Below, piece after piece: positions 1 through 12,990 of a stretch of 64,000 nucleotides of DNA (positions within the stretch are counted from its first letter, which is position 1; the number at the start of each line of letters is the position of its first letter). A program made the position numbers and the translations under genes. Source of the DNA: Cryptomeria japonica (taxonomy: Eukaryota > Streptophyta > Pinopsida > Cupressales > Cupressaceae); contig NC_081412.1 of assembly GCF_030272615.1 (NCBI RefSeq), positions 39,066,911 through 39,130,910 of the forward strand, in the 5' to 3' direction. The notes beneath the pieces were generated by a model. It was not told the origin of the DNA, ran no database searches, and worked only from the letters and a program-made list of their open reading frames with translations.

Positions 1-1965
1 GATTTTTTGCAATTGAATTGCTACCAAGAGTAATTGCTTCGCCCTACAATTTTTTGAAGTTCATGAAATTGCTTTTGTTTTTGTTCATGTGACTAGAACA
101 CTCAATATCAATGATCCATAAATTCTTCTCCTTTTGTGCATGAAGTGTAGTTTGTGCCACCATGGAACTTTCTGACCTTTATTCCTTTTGGTTCCTTTTC
201 AAAATTTTTTATTCTAAATCTTTTGATTCATTGATCTATTCTCCTTTGAATTTGGCTTAGGAGGATCTATAAAATTACTTCTACAATTTCTTGCAATAAG
301 CCCAAAATGGTTGCACTTATAAGAAACAATATTAAAATCAAGAAAAGGTGCAAATGTATTTTTTATCACAAAATTATTCCTTTCATAAATCTTTCTATAG
401 TCTACTGCCTTATGAACAAAATAATTGCAACTAAAACAATAACTAGAAAAAGAATAATTGAACATGATATTGTATGCTTGTCTTCCTAGAATTTTCCTTC
501 TAGATCTTTTTTTTTGTGTATAAACTTGAATAAAGCGACCATCTTCCTTCTCACTATGTTTGGTTCCTTTAGTTTGCTCAGATCTTGAACTTTCAAAGCC
601 ATTCTCATCTAAATTTTGTACACTTGTCTTCATGGGATACATTGTTGCCTTACTATTTTGACTTTAATCAAAAGCAATATTGGTTTTTATATGTGGTGAT
701 CTCTAGTCGGTTATAATCTCATCTAAGGTTTTAGTACTTCTTTCAAACTTCAAATTTAGTTGATTGTCTACCTTTTCCAGATCATTTCTCAAGGAAACTA
801 CTTCCACTTCAATTTGTTCATAGTCCTTTCCTCTTTTCTTTAATCTACCAGCCGTGACATCGTCTATCCTCTTAGCTTCTTCTATGTGGACTTTCTAATC
901 TAAAATCAAATTATTAGCTTTTTCAAGATTCTCTAATAATTTATCTCTAACTTTCATTTCCTCCATAATATCCTTCTTCAGTCCTTCAATCTCCTTTATT
1001 ATGTAATATAGTTCTTCCACAAATTCAACCTCATAGTCATCATTTATAGAGTTTACATTTTCAACTTCTCATCCTACGGTCTCCAATCCAATGAATAGAG
1101 ATCCTTTTTCATCATCACTTCCGAGGGGACATTGATCATCATCATTTGATGAGTTGTATTCTTCTTTAAAGTACAATCTCTTCTTGTTCTTTTGAAATTT
1201 TTTCTTCTTATGTATGGACTCCTTATAGTTTTTATGAGATTCCTTTTCTTCATCATTGCTAGCTTTGTGTGGACATAATATGGATTTTTCATTTACAATT
1301 TTCATCTCATATGTGGTTATAATTCCATGTAATTCATCCATGGTCAAAGTATATATTTTTTGAATCAAACCTAGGGGGAAGATCTCTTAGTACCCTTTTC
1401 ACAATCATACCTTCTTTCATCTCTTCACCAAGACCTCCAATGGTTTTAACAATACCATCAACCTAGAGAAGAAAGATAGCAACATTTTTAGACTCTCAAA
1501 TTGGCATCAGTAGGTCTAAATATTTTCCTACTTGACTTTATCATCTCCTTCATAGATGTTATAAAAATTATCCTAGACATCCTTTGCTATCCTACAATGT
1601 ATTATCTTGACAAATTTAGAGTTGGCTAAACCACACAAATATTATTTATTGTCTTAGCATTATTCTCACAAGATTTCTTGTCGACCTAATCCCTTGGGTG
1701 ATTATATGGAATCTCATATCCATCCACAACTACCTACCAAATGTCAAACCCCAGTGCCATAAAATTGGATTCCATCCTTACACTCCAAAACACATAATTT
1801 GTTCCATCGAAAAGTGATGCCTTTTTTGACAGACATTCCAAGCAACTATGTGTGTCATCTTAGATCTACCTCAAGTTGTTAAACTTCTTTCAAGGAACCT
1901 TTCTCTAGTACCAATTGCTAAACATGCCTATTAATTAAGAATGGATAGAGGGGGGAGGGGGGGGG
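1..1965 (-). mobile_element. Ty1/copia gag-region relic
   Basis: Read on the minus strand, this stretch translates in pieces to a plant copia-type gag: a segment with the familiar TMDELHGI / YEMKI wording near 1,250-1,370 and cysteine/histidine knuckle-like spacing near 270-450. A sequence resembling the initiator-Met tRNA primer site (TGGTACTAGAG on the minus strand) lies near 1,903-1,915, where the 5' end of the internal region would be expected. A run of G follows at about 1,948-1,972. The element is old and has many breaks. No integrase or reverse transcriptase is seen, and the window edge cuts it. Confidence 0.6.
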
Positions 1966-2522
1966 GGGGGGTGAATCGGTATATGCCAAATTCCAATTTA
2001 ATTCAACATTAATTACCATTAACAACTTTTCCAATCATTATAGAAACTAACAACCAAGAGATAAGCACACACGAGTACAATAGAACACCAAATCTACGTA
2101 TAAACCTTGAAGGAAAAAACCACTATGGGATCAACTATCCAAATCCAACCTCACAAAGTAAATAATGTTCTTGTAATACTTTGTAGGCAACAACTCATCG
2201 GAATTGCAACCTATGATGAGGACACCAATCCTCAATTAGATTTATAGGCATACACCTATATGAGACACCAATCCCCTAATACAAGATCTAAGTGCCAACT
2301 CAGATAATTAGGAACCAATCTCAATTACAACAATGTATATGAAAGATATGTTATACAAACGTTCAACATCTCTAAAAAATGATCAACTTCAAAACACTCC
2401 TACAATGTGCAAAATAACTGTATTTCAAGTTGCATACTTATACACAAATTAAGCAGACAAGTTACATGAATTTTGCCATGGCTACTAGATATACTCTCTC
2501 TAGATAAATTTGAAATGAACCC

Positions 2523-2542
2523 ATATATATATATATATATAT
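2523..2542. repeat. (TA)n microsatellite
   Basis: A short perfect TA run lies just outside the LTR-like sequence that begins at 2,551. Confidence 0.8.
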
Positions 2543-2550
2543 TGATATAT

Positions 2551-2714
2551 TGTAGACATCCAAATCTGTCCACTTAATTAAATGGATACTTAGCATTTAT
2601 TTGATTATTTAACCATTGTTCAACTATTAATTATATTAATATTTAAATAATTGATCTTAACCCTCTTCTCCTATTAATTAAATAAATTACTTCAATTTAT
2701 TTGATTAATTCACT
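2551..2714 (+). mobile_element. LTR-like sequence, left part (split by CACTA)
   Basis: It begins TGTAGACATCCAAATCTGTC and runs into alternating AATTAAATAAAT / ATTTATTTAATT blocks. The same opening and block pattern occurs at 5,592, and similar ones at 18,196, 38,282 and 61,751. It is cut at 2,714 by the CACTA element and resumes at 13,395. Assignment to an LTR rests on the TG start, the recurrence and the TATA box in the right part. Confidence 0.5.
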
Positions 2715-3010
2715 CACTAGTACATTTTGGGCTAATTTCCGACGGCCTATCGTCGGAAGTCCGACTACATTTCGTCGGACTGCCGACAAATGTAGCCATT
2801 GAAAACTCATCTTCGGACTTCCCGACGATGCCATTGAACGTCGAAATTTTGACCATGCCATGAACTCTTCCGACGACGGCTATGATTGCTCCTCCGACCA
2901 AAAATGTCGTCGGAAGAGCATCAGAATGCTGACACTCCCCCACTACCATGCATCGACGATTGTCCAACAAGGAAGTGTTGTCGAACATACAACATCCTCG
3001 TCGACTATTT
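2715..3010 (+). repeat. CACTA left terminus with subterminal repeats
   Basis: The CACTA terminal repeat is followed by repeated CCGACGG / CGTCGGAA / TCCGACGA motifs, direct and inverted, down to about 3,010. In En/Spm elements such arrays bind the element's own DNA-binding protein. They are far more CpG-rich than the flanks. Confidence 0.8.
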
Positions 3011-3049
3011 TTCTAGTTGTCATCAGAATTCTGACGGAATCAGAAACTT

Positions 3050-4212
3050 TGCAGAAGCAAAAGATACAAGCTAAAGAGTCGTGTGAAAGTAAATTTCGTA
3101 AAAGAAAGCAAGCAAGCATTATCTTGAATGACATGGAAACAAGCTCATCAGCTGCCCAGAAGAGAGCGATTGGAGAAAAGCAAAGGAAAGTGTTGAAGGG
3201 TGATAAATACATAGAGAGTATGCAATACAAACAAACAATGTCTAGAGTGTGTGATGTGGTCTCTAATTTATGCCCGGAGTGGAGGGACTAACTAGTTTTG
3301 GAGTTCATGGGAACCTATTGGGCCACGTTTGGAGGAAATCAATGTGTTCATGCAAGGGCCACCTTGTTTCTATTATGAGAATGATGCTTTTGCACCGAAG
3401 GATATTTGGAAGACAATATCTGAAAATTTCTATGCTGTGGAACCATAGTTGGTGGACTCGATGTTCTTTTCATCTTCCAGAAGACCAAGAGGTTATGTAC
3501 ACAATCTCCCAATAGAAGGGCAATTTCAAGCATTACCTCTCCCCCTCATGACTATTTAGGAAGCACTTCCTCAGATAAAGGACTATTGGCCTCCATGGGA
3601 TCAAAGAAAAAATTGAATTGCATAGACTCTAGACAATGTGGTAGTGTCCTTCATGAAGAACTTTGTACTATAATTGAAAATTCACGAGGGAAACTATAAG
3701 ATAGTGAACAAAAATACATTCTAGAAAAGTGTGAAGAATGGAACTTGGTTTGGGTGGGGCCAGGCCAAGTGGCTCCTCTAGAGGTTGACGAGATAGAAAT
3801 TATATTAGGATTTGAAAAAGATCACACTCGTGGAACTTCTTGTGCGGCTGATCGATTGCACTATTTGGGTAATGCATTCCAAACAGATATAGTTGCATAC
3901 AATTTATCTGTCTTGAAAGCATTTTATCCCGATGGCATCAAAGTTATTTCTCTATTTTCTAGTATTGGTGGAGCTAAGGTTGCTTTGCATTGACTTGGGA
4001 TACATTTAAGTTGTGTTGTATCTGTGGAAATATGTGAAAAGAACAGGCTTGCCCTTAATAGATGGTGGACAAAAACTCAATAGACAGGTAGGTTGATTCA
4101 GAGGGAAGATATCCAGGATTTGAATACAAAAGTACTGGAGGACTTAGTAGACAATGTTTTTAATGACTTCTAAAGATCTTAGTAGATGTGTTTAGGTCTT
4201 AGTGGATGAAAT
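3050..4212 (+). pseudogene. DRM-type cytosine methyltransferase fragment, hairpin arm 1
   Basis: Translated pieces match plant DRM (domains rearranged methyltransferase) proteins, which put CpG/CHG/CHH methylation in place under guidance of small RNAs. Visible landmarks in DRM order are GPP(F)FYYEN-like wording near 3,357, WPPWDQRKKLNCI near 3,590, LVWVGPGQVAPLE near 3,747, ILGFEKDHTRGTS near 3,804, LGNAFQTDIVAYNLSVLKAF near 3,865, and LFSSIGGAKVALH near 3,954. That is motifs IX-X followed by motif I, the rearranged order typical of DRM. The copy stops before the SPCNN motif that carries the catalytic cysteine, and several frame breaks and stops interrupt it. It cannot make an active enzyme. 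No introns are seen across the matched span, so a processed transcript may have been captured. Confidence 0.8.
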
Positions 4213-4231
4213 AGGTAAACAACATGTGTCA

Positions 4232-5391
4232 AGTGGCATTTCATCCATTGAGGCCTAAAGACATCTACTGTGATCTTCAGAATTCATTGAAAGCATTGTC
4301 TACTAAGTCCTCTAGTACTTCTGTATTCAAATCTTGGACATCTTCCCTCTATATCAACCTACTTGTCTGTTGGGTTTTTGTCCACCAACTATTAAGGACA
4401 AGCCTGTTCTTTTTCACATATTTCCACAGATACAACACAACTTAAATGTATCCCAAGTCGATGCAAAGAAACCTTTGCTCCACCAATACCAGAAAATAGA
4501 GAAAGAACTTTGATGCCATCAAGATAAAATTCTTTTGAGACAGATAAATGGTATGCAACTGTATCTATTTGGAATGGATTACCCAAACAGTACAATCGAT
4601 TAGTCGTACAAGAAGTTCCACGAGTGTGATCTTTTACAAATCCTAAAATAATTTCTATCTTGTCAACCTCTAGAGGAGCCACCTGACTTGGACCCACCCA
4701 AACCAAGTACCATTCTTCGCACTTTTCAAGAATGTATTTTTGTTCACTATCTTGTAGTTTCCCTCGTGAATTTTTAATTATAGTACATAGTTCTTCACAA
4801 AGGACACTAACACATCATCTAGAGTCTATACAATTTCATTTTTTTCTTTGATCCCATGGAGGCCAATAGTCCTTTGTCTGAGGAAGCATTTCCTGAATAG
4901 TCATGGGGGAGAGGTAATGCTTGAAATCACCCTTCTATTAGGAGATTGTTTACATAACCTCTTGGTCTTCTGGAAGCTGAAAAGTACTTCGAGTCCACCA
5001 ACTGTGGTTCCACACCATAGAAATTTTTGGATATTATCTTCCAAATATCCTTTGGTGCAAAAGCATCATTCTCATAATAGAAAAAAGGTGGCCCTTGCAT
5101 GAACACATCGATTTCCTCCAAGTGTGGCCCAATAGGTTTCCCGGGAACTCCAAAACTAGTTAGTCCCTCCGCGCATAAATTAGAGACCACATCACACACT
5201 CTAGACATTGTTTGTTTGTATTGCATACTCTCTATGCATTTATCACCCTTTAACACTCTCCTCTGCTTTTCTCCAATTTCTCTCTTCTGGGCAGTTGATG
5301 AGCTTGTTTCCATGTAATTCAAGATAATGCCTACTTGCTTTCTTTTACGAAATTTACTTGCACATGACTCTTCAACTTGTATCTTCTGCTT
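4232..5391 (-). pseudogene. DRM-type cytosine methyltransferase fragment, hairpin arm 2
   Basis: This is the same fragment as arm 1 on the opposite strand, about 89% identical by hand comparison over roughly 250 bases. It encodes MVWVGPSQVAPLEVDKIEII at 4,706 downward, LFSGIGGAKVSLHRLGIHLS, and PPFFYYENDAFAPKDIWKII near 5,085. Frame breaks differ partly from those of arm 1, so the arms have drifted separately. It also ends before the catalytic SPC motif. Only about 20 bases (4,213-4,231) separate the arms. Confidence 0.8.
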
Positions 5392-5591
5392 CTACACATA
5401 TATAAATTATAATTAGGCTCAGATGATTAATAAATAAAATAAGCATCTATAAAGAAAATATTTAGTCATTGGATGTTACATATTATCTGACAGAAATATC
5501 CTAGATCCAATTCTTGGAGAAAGGAAACATCATTGATAATCTTTTTTTCAAATAAGACTCAATCAAATAAATTAAAATTGTTTTATGTAAT

Positions 5592-7000
5592 TGTAGTCAC
5601 ACAAATCTGTCCAGCTTAATTAAATAAATATTTGCTATTTATTTGATTAAAAATCCACTAGCCATCAGTTAATTAAATAAATATTTAATTAATTCATCCC
5701 CAAACATTCTTCCATTAATTAAATAAATTATTCAATTTATTTTAATTAATTCATTAAATCAAATTCACAATCAATTAAATAAATAAAATCTATTTATTTA
5801 ATTAAAATCCCCTTTTCCTCTTTTAAATAAATTAAATAAAAATATTTATTTAAATCATTATCCCCCCCCCACTTGCATTTTCCTACAAATGCAACTTGCC
5901 CTCATTTATTGGAATAAATGAATTTTTATTTTAATAAAATCCTATTTTCCCTCACCCACCAAATCCAATTTCAAAATCTAATCCCCTTCTAGATTCTTCT
6001 AACCCCTTCCTAATTAGCCTAATCCATCCCCTAATTATTGTCACATTCCTAAGCAAAATGAAGTCACTTCTCAAAGACTCCAAAGTCTTTGAAAAGCATT
6101 TAATGCTTTTGTGTGTTCAACAAATTAACCCCCAAAGTCTTCCAAGACCACTAATGGCTCTTACATGACCATTTATGGCTCTTACATAACCATTTATGGT
6201 TATTTCAAACTTGTCTCCCCAAACATTTATTGTTTTGACCATATTCATCCATTTCACATTTGCACAAAGAGTTTATCCATTGGATAAAAGCTTTATTCTT
6301 TGAATAAAGAGTTTATTCATTCAACCAACCTTGACCTTAACTCCCAAGGTCATATCAAGCATTTAATGCTTATTCCCTCCCCTCTCAACCTATCTCACAT
6401 TGACACTTGTCATCTTGGGATTGGGTTGAAAGCCCTCACATGGATTTGAAATCATTCAATCCTGACCCTTGTTGAGATTGCTCAATCTCAACCATCCATT
6501 GCTCCATTTTTCCTATAAATAGAGCCCATTTCTTCATAATCCAGATCCTGAAAACTTGTATGCATTTAAGCTATAGGCATTTTAAGAGAGCATTTTAGCA
6601 TAATTAACTAATATCTTGTCATTTTGGATAAAATAAATCATTTTAATATCAATAGCTTAATATTTGCTTCTTTATTAACATTTGGAGCAATATTTCAATC
6701 TCAATCCTCCATAAGCATCCATAGTGCAAAAAGCTGCTGAGAGCTACACTATTTTGGAACTTGGAGAGGAGAGGAACAAGGGAGAAGGAACTAAGAGCAT
6801 GCTAAGAGGCATTTGGAGATGCCTCATTATCTTTGTTTCATTAGTTAGATATATTAGCATGATTTTAGTATCTCTCTTGATATGCCTGTTTAGATTAGTC
6901 TTTGATTGAATAACACTAACAGTTTCTTGTGTGTTTTGTGTTGTTTCTCTTAGACTAACCTTGTCCATCTTGCAGGGCATCAGTAATTTTTAAAAGTAGA
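5592..7000 (+). mobile_element. Nested LTR-like sequence inside the CACTA element
   Basis: It opens TGTAGTCACACAAATCTGTC, close to the LTR start at 2,551, and is followed by AATTAAATAAAT blocks, a C-rich stretch and a TATA box (CCTATAAATAG, 6,512-6,522). The order is the same as in the split LTR at 13,395-14,560. No matching second LTR or coding region was found, so a solo LTR is likely. The right edge is not resolved. Confidence 0.45.
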
Positions 7001-8200
7001 ACTGGTGCAGGGCACCTAACACTCCAAGCATGACATTTTTGTAATGATGGACCAACCATTTAGGACTCAGTAGAGCCATGGTTGAGTAGTCCAAGTTTTG
7101 GTTTGAGTCAATTTGTGTTCAGGATGCTGACAACTTGAGAAGTGAGATGCTTAGGTAGTTCACAAAAGAAGTACTCCAGATGAATGTATTCATGTACTAG
7201 GGGTCAATTTTGTTGTGTTTAGGTCTTCTATGGTGTTTGAGGACCTTCAGGAGTTTTAGAATGCAAAGTTGCATCCCAGAACCAAAATATGTAAAAAGTT
7301 GCTGAGCAACATTTTGCAATTTCTTGCAAAAGTTGTATTTTTGGTTGAAGGTGTTAAAATTTGGTTGAACCGACTGAAACAAGAGGATAAAATCCAAAAA
7401 TTCAGTTCATTTAAGAGGTTGGAGGATTGGAAATGCAAGAGCAAGTTTTTGGATTGTGAAGCAAACTTGTTTTCATCGATTTTTGATAGTTTTCCACTTG
7501 TTTTCATTGCTTGTACGGTCCCATATGGACTAGATGGTGTAAAATCATTGAAATTCATGAGTTTTCATTGTATTTGTCTTCATTAAGTTTGATTTTTAGG
7601 TTTGATTGTCCTAGGTTGCAGAGATAACTTCCATTCTTTGCAACTAGGTGTAAAACTCTTGCAAGTAGGGTTTAAGAGCAAGAAAATGGCTCTAACCTAG
7701 GCATTCTCTGATGGCACCTATTGAAATAATTAAGAATGATAGGTTAGGGTCTGTACATATCTTTAGGATAGGATCTTTGGTTTTGCAGGTTCTTGAGGAG
7801 GAGAAACAATGAAGCCCTAGGCTCACCGCTGGGAGTAGGTGAGTTAGGACAACAAGAAAAGTGTGTTTTATGAGCACATGGGGATTGATGCAAGACCATG
7901 TAACACATGAATGGAAATCCCTCTGTGTTCCCTTGAATATTCTTACATTTTTTAGAGCAGGAGTTTCGACTGGTGAAGAGTTTTAGACCCATCTTGCCAA
8001 GACACCTGGTGAAGCCTAAACCCTCCAAAATAGTGTAGCATTGGAAACCCCACTTGTACGGATAAACCAGATGCACTTATCTAGTATTGTCTGTAACTTC
8101 CAAAAGGGTTCTCGAATCCATGATTTATTTATGGTCTTGTTAGGAAAAATTTCAAACTAAGTCCCTAAAACCGACAAGGGAGGGCTAATGCAATTAGGCC
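7001..8200. other. Unassigned interior of the CACTA element
   Basis: No convincing reading frame or RNA gene. Short frames of up to 110 codons look random in composition. Wording near 7,290-7,350 (repeated AAAAGTTG / TTGCAA) resembles the tail of the gypsy relic near 49,540-49,600, so old retroelement tail sequence is possible. Confidence 0.3.
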
Positions 8201-8204
8201 TATT

Positions 8205-8420
8205 TTGAGATCAGAGGTGGTAAGCTCAAGTGGTGGAGTTGATTGTCCAAAAAAATCATTGGCTATACCTAGGAGGCAAGCCAAAGAGGTTCAAACCTTG
8301 GAGGTCTCATTAGCATAACCCCTACTAAGTGCCATTGGATGGACTTGAGTAGTTGAAGGGTTGAATAGGACAAGTCACTCAAGAAGGTGTATTGAACCAA
8401 GCTCCAAGACTCTTTGCATC
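8205..8420 (+). mobile_element. tRNA-derived SINE candidate
   Basis: An A-box-like AAGCTCAAGTGG (8,222-8,233) and a B-box GGTTCAAACC (8,288-8,297) lie 54 bases apart, the layout of an internal RNA polymerase III promoter. No folding tRNA cloverleaf surrounds them, so a SINE head is more likely than a tRNA. The tail and target duplication were not found. Confidence 0.45.
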
Positions 8421-8699
8421 AAGAACTCATGCAATGCTTTCTGCATTATGAATCATTTCAAGACATAAAGAGGTAAGGTGGTATCCTTACGATCAAAGTA
8501 TGACAATTACCAATATTATGAAGATAACTCACATGAATAGATCTAGTCACCTATGCAAACATTTTAGTCATCTTGTGACAGTCAAATATGACAATAGTAA
8601 TAATTCTTCATGATGGAAGTCCATTAAAGGTGGTAGTCAACATAGTCATGTGATAATACATAAAGACTCAAATATCAACTATATTGGATGAAGGTCCCT

Positions 8700-9560
<861 letters not shown>

Positions 9561-12500
9561 AGCACTTTAATTTAAAAACCTATTGACCCCAATATCTAAG
9601 AAAGATAGGGAAGAAATTCTAGGAAGAGTATATAGACTTGTACACTATATACCAAAAAGAACACCAATATCAATTACAGAGGGGTGAAGCTATAAGACAC
9701 CTAGAAATGACTCACCAAAACTTTTATTTCTCTAGTTGAGAGAGGATCTTTGCGCCCCTTGGAAGAGAATTTGATACTTTCCAAATTAGTAGGATTGAAC
9801 CTAAGAATAATGGCAAAGGAAAAGACAAAGAAGCTAATAATGAAGATGGAGAGAATGAAGAGAAAGAGGAGAATCAACATAATGATAGTGACAATGAATC
9901 TTAATAAGCTATTACAATCTATATTTTTGAATATGTTGTCAATAGATGATATAATATTGATGTAATTTGATGTTGACTCGAATCTCTACACGTTACTCTT
10001 AATCGCATAAACTAATTATTTTTTCTTCTTCTAATTTTAAGGCGGTTTAGCCTGGTTGGGGATTTGATGGAGTAGTCAACTTAGTCACTATTATTGTAAC
10101 CTGACTTTGTACTCTGATTTTATTTTGGTAATCGATCTTAAAAACAAAAAATTCTACATAGCAAACACACTACACTCACATACACTCTTATACGAACCTT
10201 GACATGTGTCTTGCTTTAGGATAACCTAGTGTACCACAAGACAAATAGACATAGGCACAATATGAGGGAGCTAGTATTTGTTTCTACCCTCATTTCATCA
10301 CTTATCATCAGCCAACTCAACACTATCGATGATTAATTTGAGGTGTAAAGATTCAACAAATTGCTACAAATTTCATTGAGCAAAGGCAACATAGGTGACA
10401 ACCACCCTAACTTCCACAACAAAAGTCTTAGACATAAGATTCCTACCTTTTGACATTTTGCAGTTTGATCTTGCAAGATTTTAAAATTCATATGTGCTAG
10501 TTTTTTTATCATATAAGAATCACATATATGATTTTATCCTTAGGCTAGCTAAAGGCCATGGTCCAAATTTTAGTTGTTTAAATTCATATTTTTTTCAAGG
10601 TTGACAATTCCTAGATATAATTGATATCCATTGGTATGATGTCATAAATTTTGAATTGTGTATCTAAGGTTATGTACTTAAAGACATCATGCTAAGATTC
10701 TTTCACATAAGATAAGAAAGATTCAAACATGGTTTAGAAATCATAATTTTGAATTGTGTATCTAAGGTTGTGTACCAAAAGAACATGAATGTTTCTTCTC
10801 TAATTTTTTATAGTTGATATGTGGGTCTTTACACTATCATCATAATTAATGTTAGAGAGTGTTGTGAAGAAGAATGGTCATGAAAGAAGTGACTGTCCTA
10901 AGTGCTTGATACTATTACAAAAAGTGAGTGTTGCAGCAGTGAATCTTCCTTTGACTTCTGGGTTGTTGGGAGGGTAAAGACCCACATATCAACTATCTAC
11001 TTTGACATTCTAGGATGGTCTCCACCTACTCTAAAACCTTGTGGACACTCTCTGTCTGATACTAACATATACATAACATGTGCCTCTCATATAACCCTAC
11101 GTTGGCTAGGCCCCACCATAATTAGAAGATCCTAACTACTAAAAACACTAGATTCTCTCCTAAAAGGTTGTTGAGTCATAGAAGGAATAGCTTGATAGCC
11201 GTATAGTCACTCATACTAAAATATCCTTGTGTCGATGATGGTCACATGTGACTACCCTATGGCCCCTACTATGCTCTAGACCTTTGTCCCTAATATTGAT
11301 ACTATTGGGTTTTTCTTTGAAATTCTATAGTAAGTCTAAATTCTCCTTTGAAGGATGGGGATGCCTATGGACACTTTAGTCCCTTGATCAAGGTTACAAA
11401 CTTCTCTCATGCCTCTTGTGTCCTCCCATGTACCTCCTTTTCCATAAGAGACTTTTCCATAGCAACCCTAAAGTCATTTGGATTGGCCATGTGTAGGAAA
11501 AATGAAATTTTGGGCTTTCCACCCCTAATGAAATAATTGACAAGTAACTTGTCTTGAATGCAATCTACAAACTACAAGAACTCCAAAAACTAACTCTCAT
11601 GTTGAGCCACTCATCTTGGTGAAAACTCTATAAGGATTGTGAGATTTAAGGTCCATACTCGGGCTACTCATCTTGGTGAAAACTCTCAAAGTGATATGAC
11701 TCTTCTTGTCCCTCATGTGAATGTGCTCCTATTGAAGCACTAAGGCATGGATGACCCTTCCTTCCATTGCCTACACCCTATTTTCTAACCCACGCCTCAT
11801 AACCTTTACCTCACTTCCTATCATTATTACCTTCGATCTACCTTTTATATCCCCTATCTTAACCTCCATCACTTTCCTACATCCTATCCTAAACCTTAAT
11901 CTCATACACATTTAGTTTTACAGAGATATTGAGGACAGTAAGCAAACTAGATGATGCAGATGGGTCTTATCGATTTCATACGTTACTCAGGGCTTCACGA
12001 GTTGATCATTATATAAGGGTTATCGTGATGCAGGGAGAAAGAATTCGAGTCTTGAGGTGAAGAGATGGTTCATCATTTTGGATTGAGTTGTATGTGCAGG
12101 GATGAATCCTTTCAAGTGTAGTGCAGAAGGCTGTTTCTCACAGATGAAAGTGTCCTCGATGCAGTTTGGAGATTGGTGGCATCCATCCTTGGTGGAGGTA
12201 GACGCTGGTGTGACGGTTTCATTTATGAGGCAATGATTTTCCCAGTGATAGATATCCTGTGGTCAAAGGAAGTATGCATCCAGAGGATAGATGGTTTTAT
12301 CCACACGATGGATGGGTAGGCCATTGCTAATGAGATTTTGAATCTGGATGCAGACAGGTGAGTTAGCCAGTTGGGTAGTTACTTCAACTCGGATAACTAT
12401 GTTTCCTCAGATTCAGATTCTGACTAGGACCTTGAAGATGAGGAAATAGATTGTGCCAAGGAAGAGAAGGAAAGTTTGAAATCCCTTTGGTTAGTACTTA

Positions 12501-12760
12501 CCTATGTGAAAAAAATGCAGTGATTTAATTAATACCTGATTGTAGGATTGTTGAAGGGTTTAGGTCTTGTAAGAAATTCTTCTTTTAAATTGATCATATC
12601 ATATTACAGATTCCTCTCACCATATCTGCTATTGGCAATTAATCTGATTAATCTATAATAAACTTTGAATCTAAATATTTGAAAAGAAAATAATATTTTT
12701 CAACACAATATGCATTGCAAATTATTGGTTACTTATGCCCTACCTTTTTTCTTCAACCAG
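9561..12760. other. Unassigned interior of the CACTA element
   Basis: No gene could be recognised. One short frame ending near 9,905 gives an acidic, Asn/Glu-rich tail (NNEDGENEEKEENQHNDSDN) followed by two stops, like the C-terminus of a decayed protein gene, but the rest is not readable. 11,940-12,480 has coding-like base usage (less AT-rich, ending in a Ser/Asp-rich phrase) without an open frame. Confidence 0.3.
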
Positions 12761-12769
12761 ATCTTGGTG

Positions 12770-12990
12770 ACCCCCCAATCCAGAACTGTTTCCCATTATA
12801 TGGGCGGGGTACTCTCATCTGATCGTCCGTCGGGCGCGTTGACCCAGAGTTGAGAGGGTAATAGCCCAGATTGATTGTACGCATTACAATCACTAGGGAA
12901 GCATCCTTCGAAGATTGCGTAAGAGCTCACTGGTCTAGCTCCTTGGCTTTGCCCAATGTATGCTCAATTCACCGAAGAGACAATACCCCA
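12770..12990 (+). pseudogene. Large-subunit rRNA fragment, probably of mitochondrial origin
   Basis: Several phrases match conserved 23S-type rRNA in the right order: CGTCCGTCG, GAGAGGGTAATAGCCCAGA, GAAGCATCCTTCGAAGATTG, GCGTAAGAGCTCACTGGTCT and TTCACCGAAG. They correspond to the region around E. coli 23S positions 1,060-1,200. The CACTGGTCTAGCTCC wording is closer to plant mitochondrial 26S than to plastid 23S. Internal pieces are missing, so it is a non-functional nuclear transfer. Confidence 0.55.

Larger units (their letters stand above)
3050..5391. repeat. Large inverted repeat (about 1.16-kb arms, about 20-nt loop)
   Basis: The left-arm start (GAAGCAAAAGATACAAGCTA near 3,052) matches the reverse complement of sequence near 5,390. 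The homology continues to a centre at about 4,222, where GTAGATGTGTTTAGG and CCTAAAGACATCTAC face each other. A transcript crossing the centre in either direction would fold into a long double-stranded RNA with a tiny loop. That is the usual source of hairpin-derived small RNAs in plants. Confidence 0.85.

Noticed and set aside
3745-3993. A possible functional small methyltransferase
   Set aside because: It lacks the catalytic SPC motif and the rest of the domain, and is part of a broken, inverted-duplicated fragment.
5587-7045. GTAAT as target duplication of the nested LTR
   Set aside because: The right-hand GTAAT is preceded by TTTTT and not by a CA end, so the match is probably chance.
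8205-8300. tRNA gene
   Set aside because: A and B boxes are present but no cloverleaf arms or anticodon loop can be drawn.
9750-9965. 71-codon Lys/Met/Arg-rich frame
   Set aside because: The overlapping frame with the acidic tail and double stop looks more like a decayed real C-terminus; neither supports a gene.
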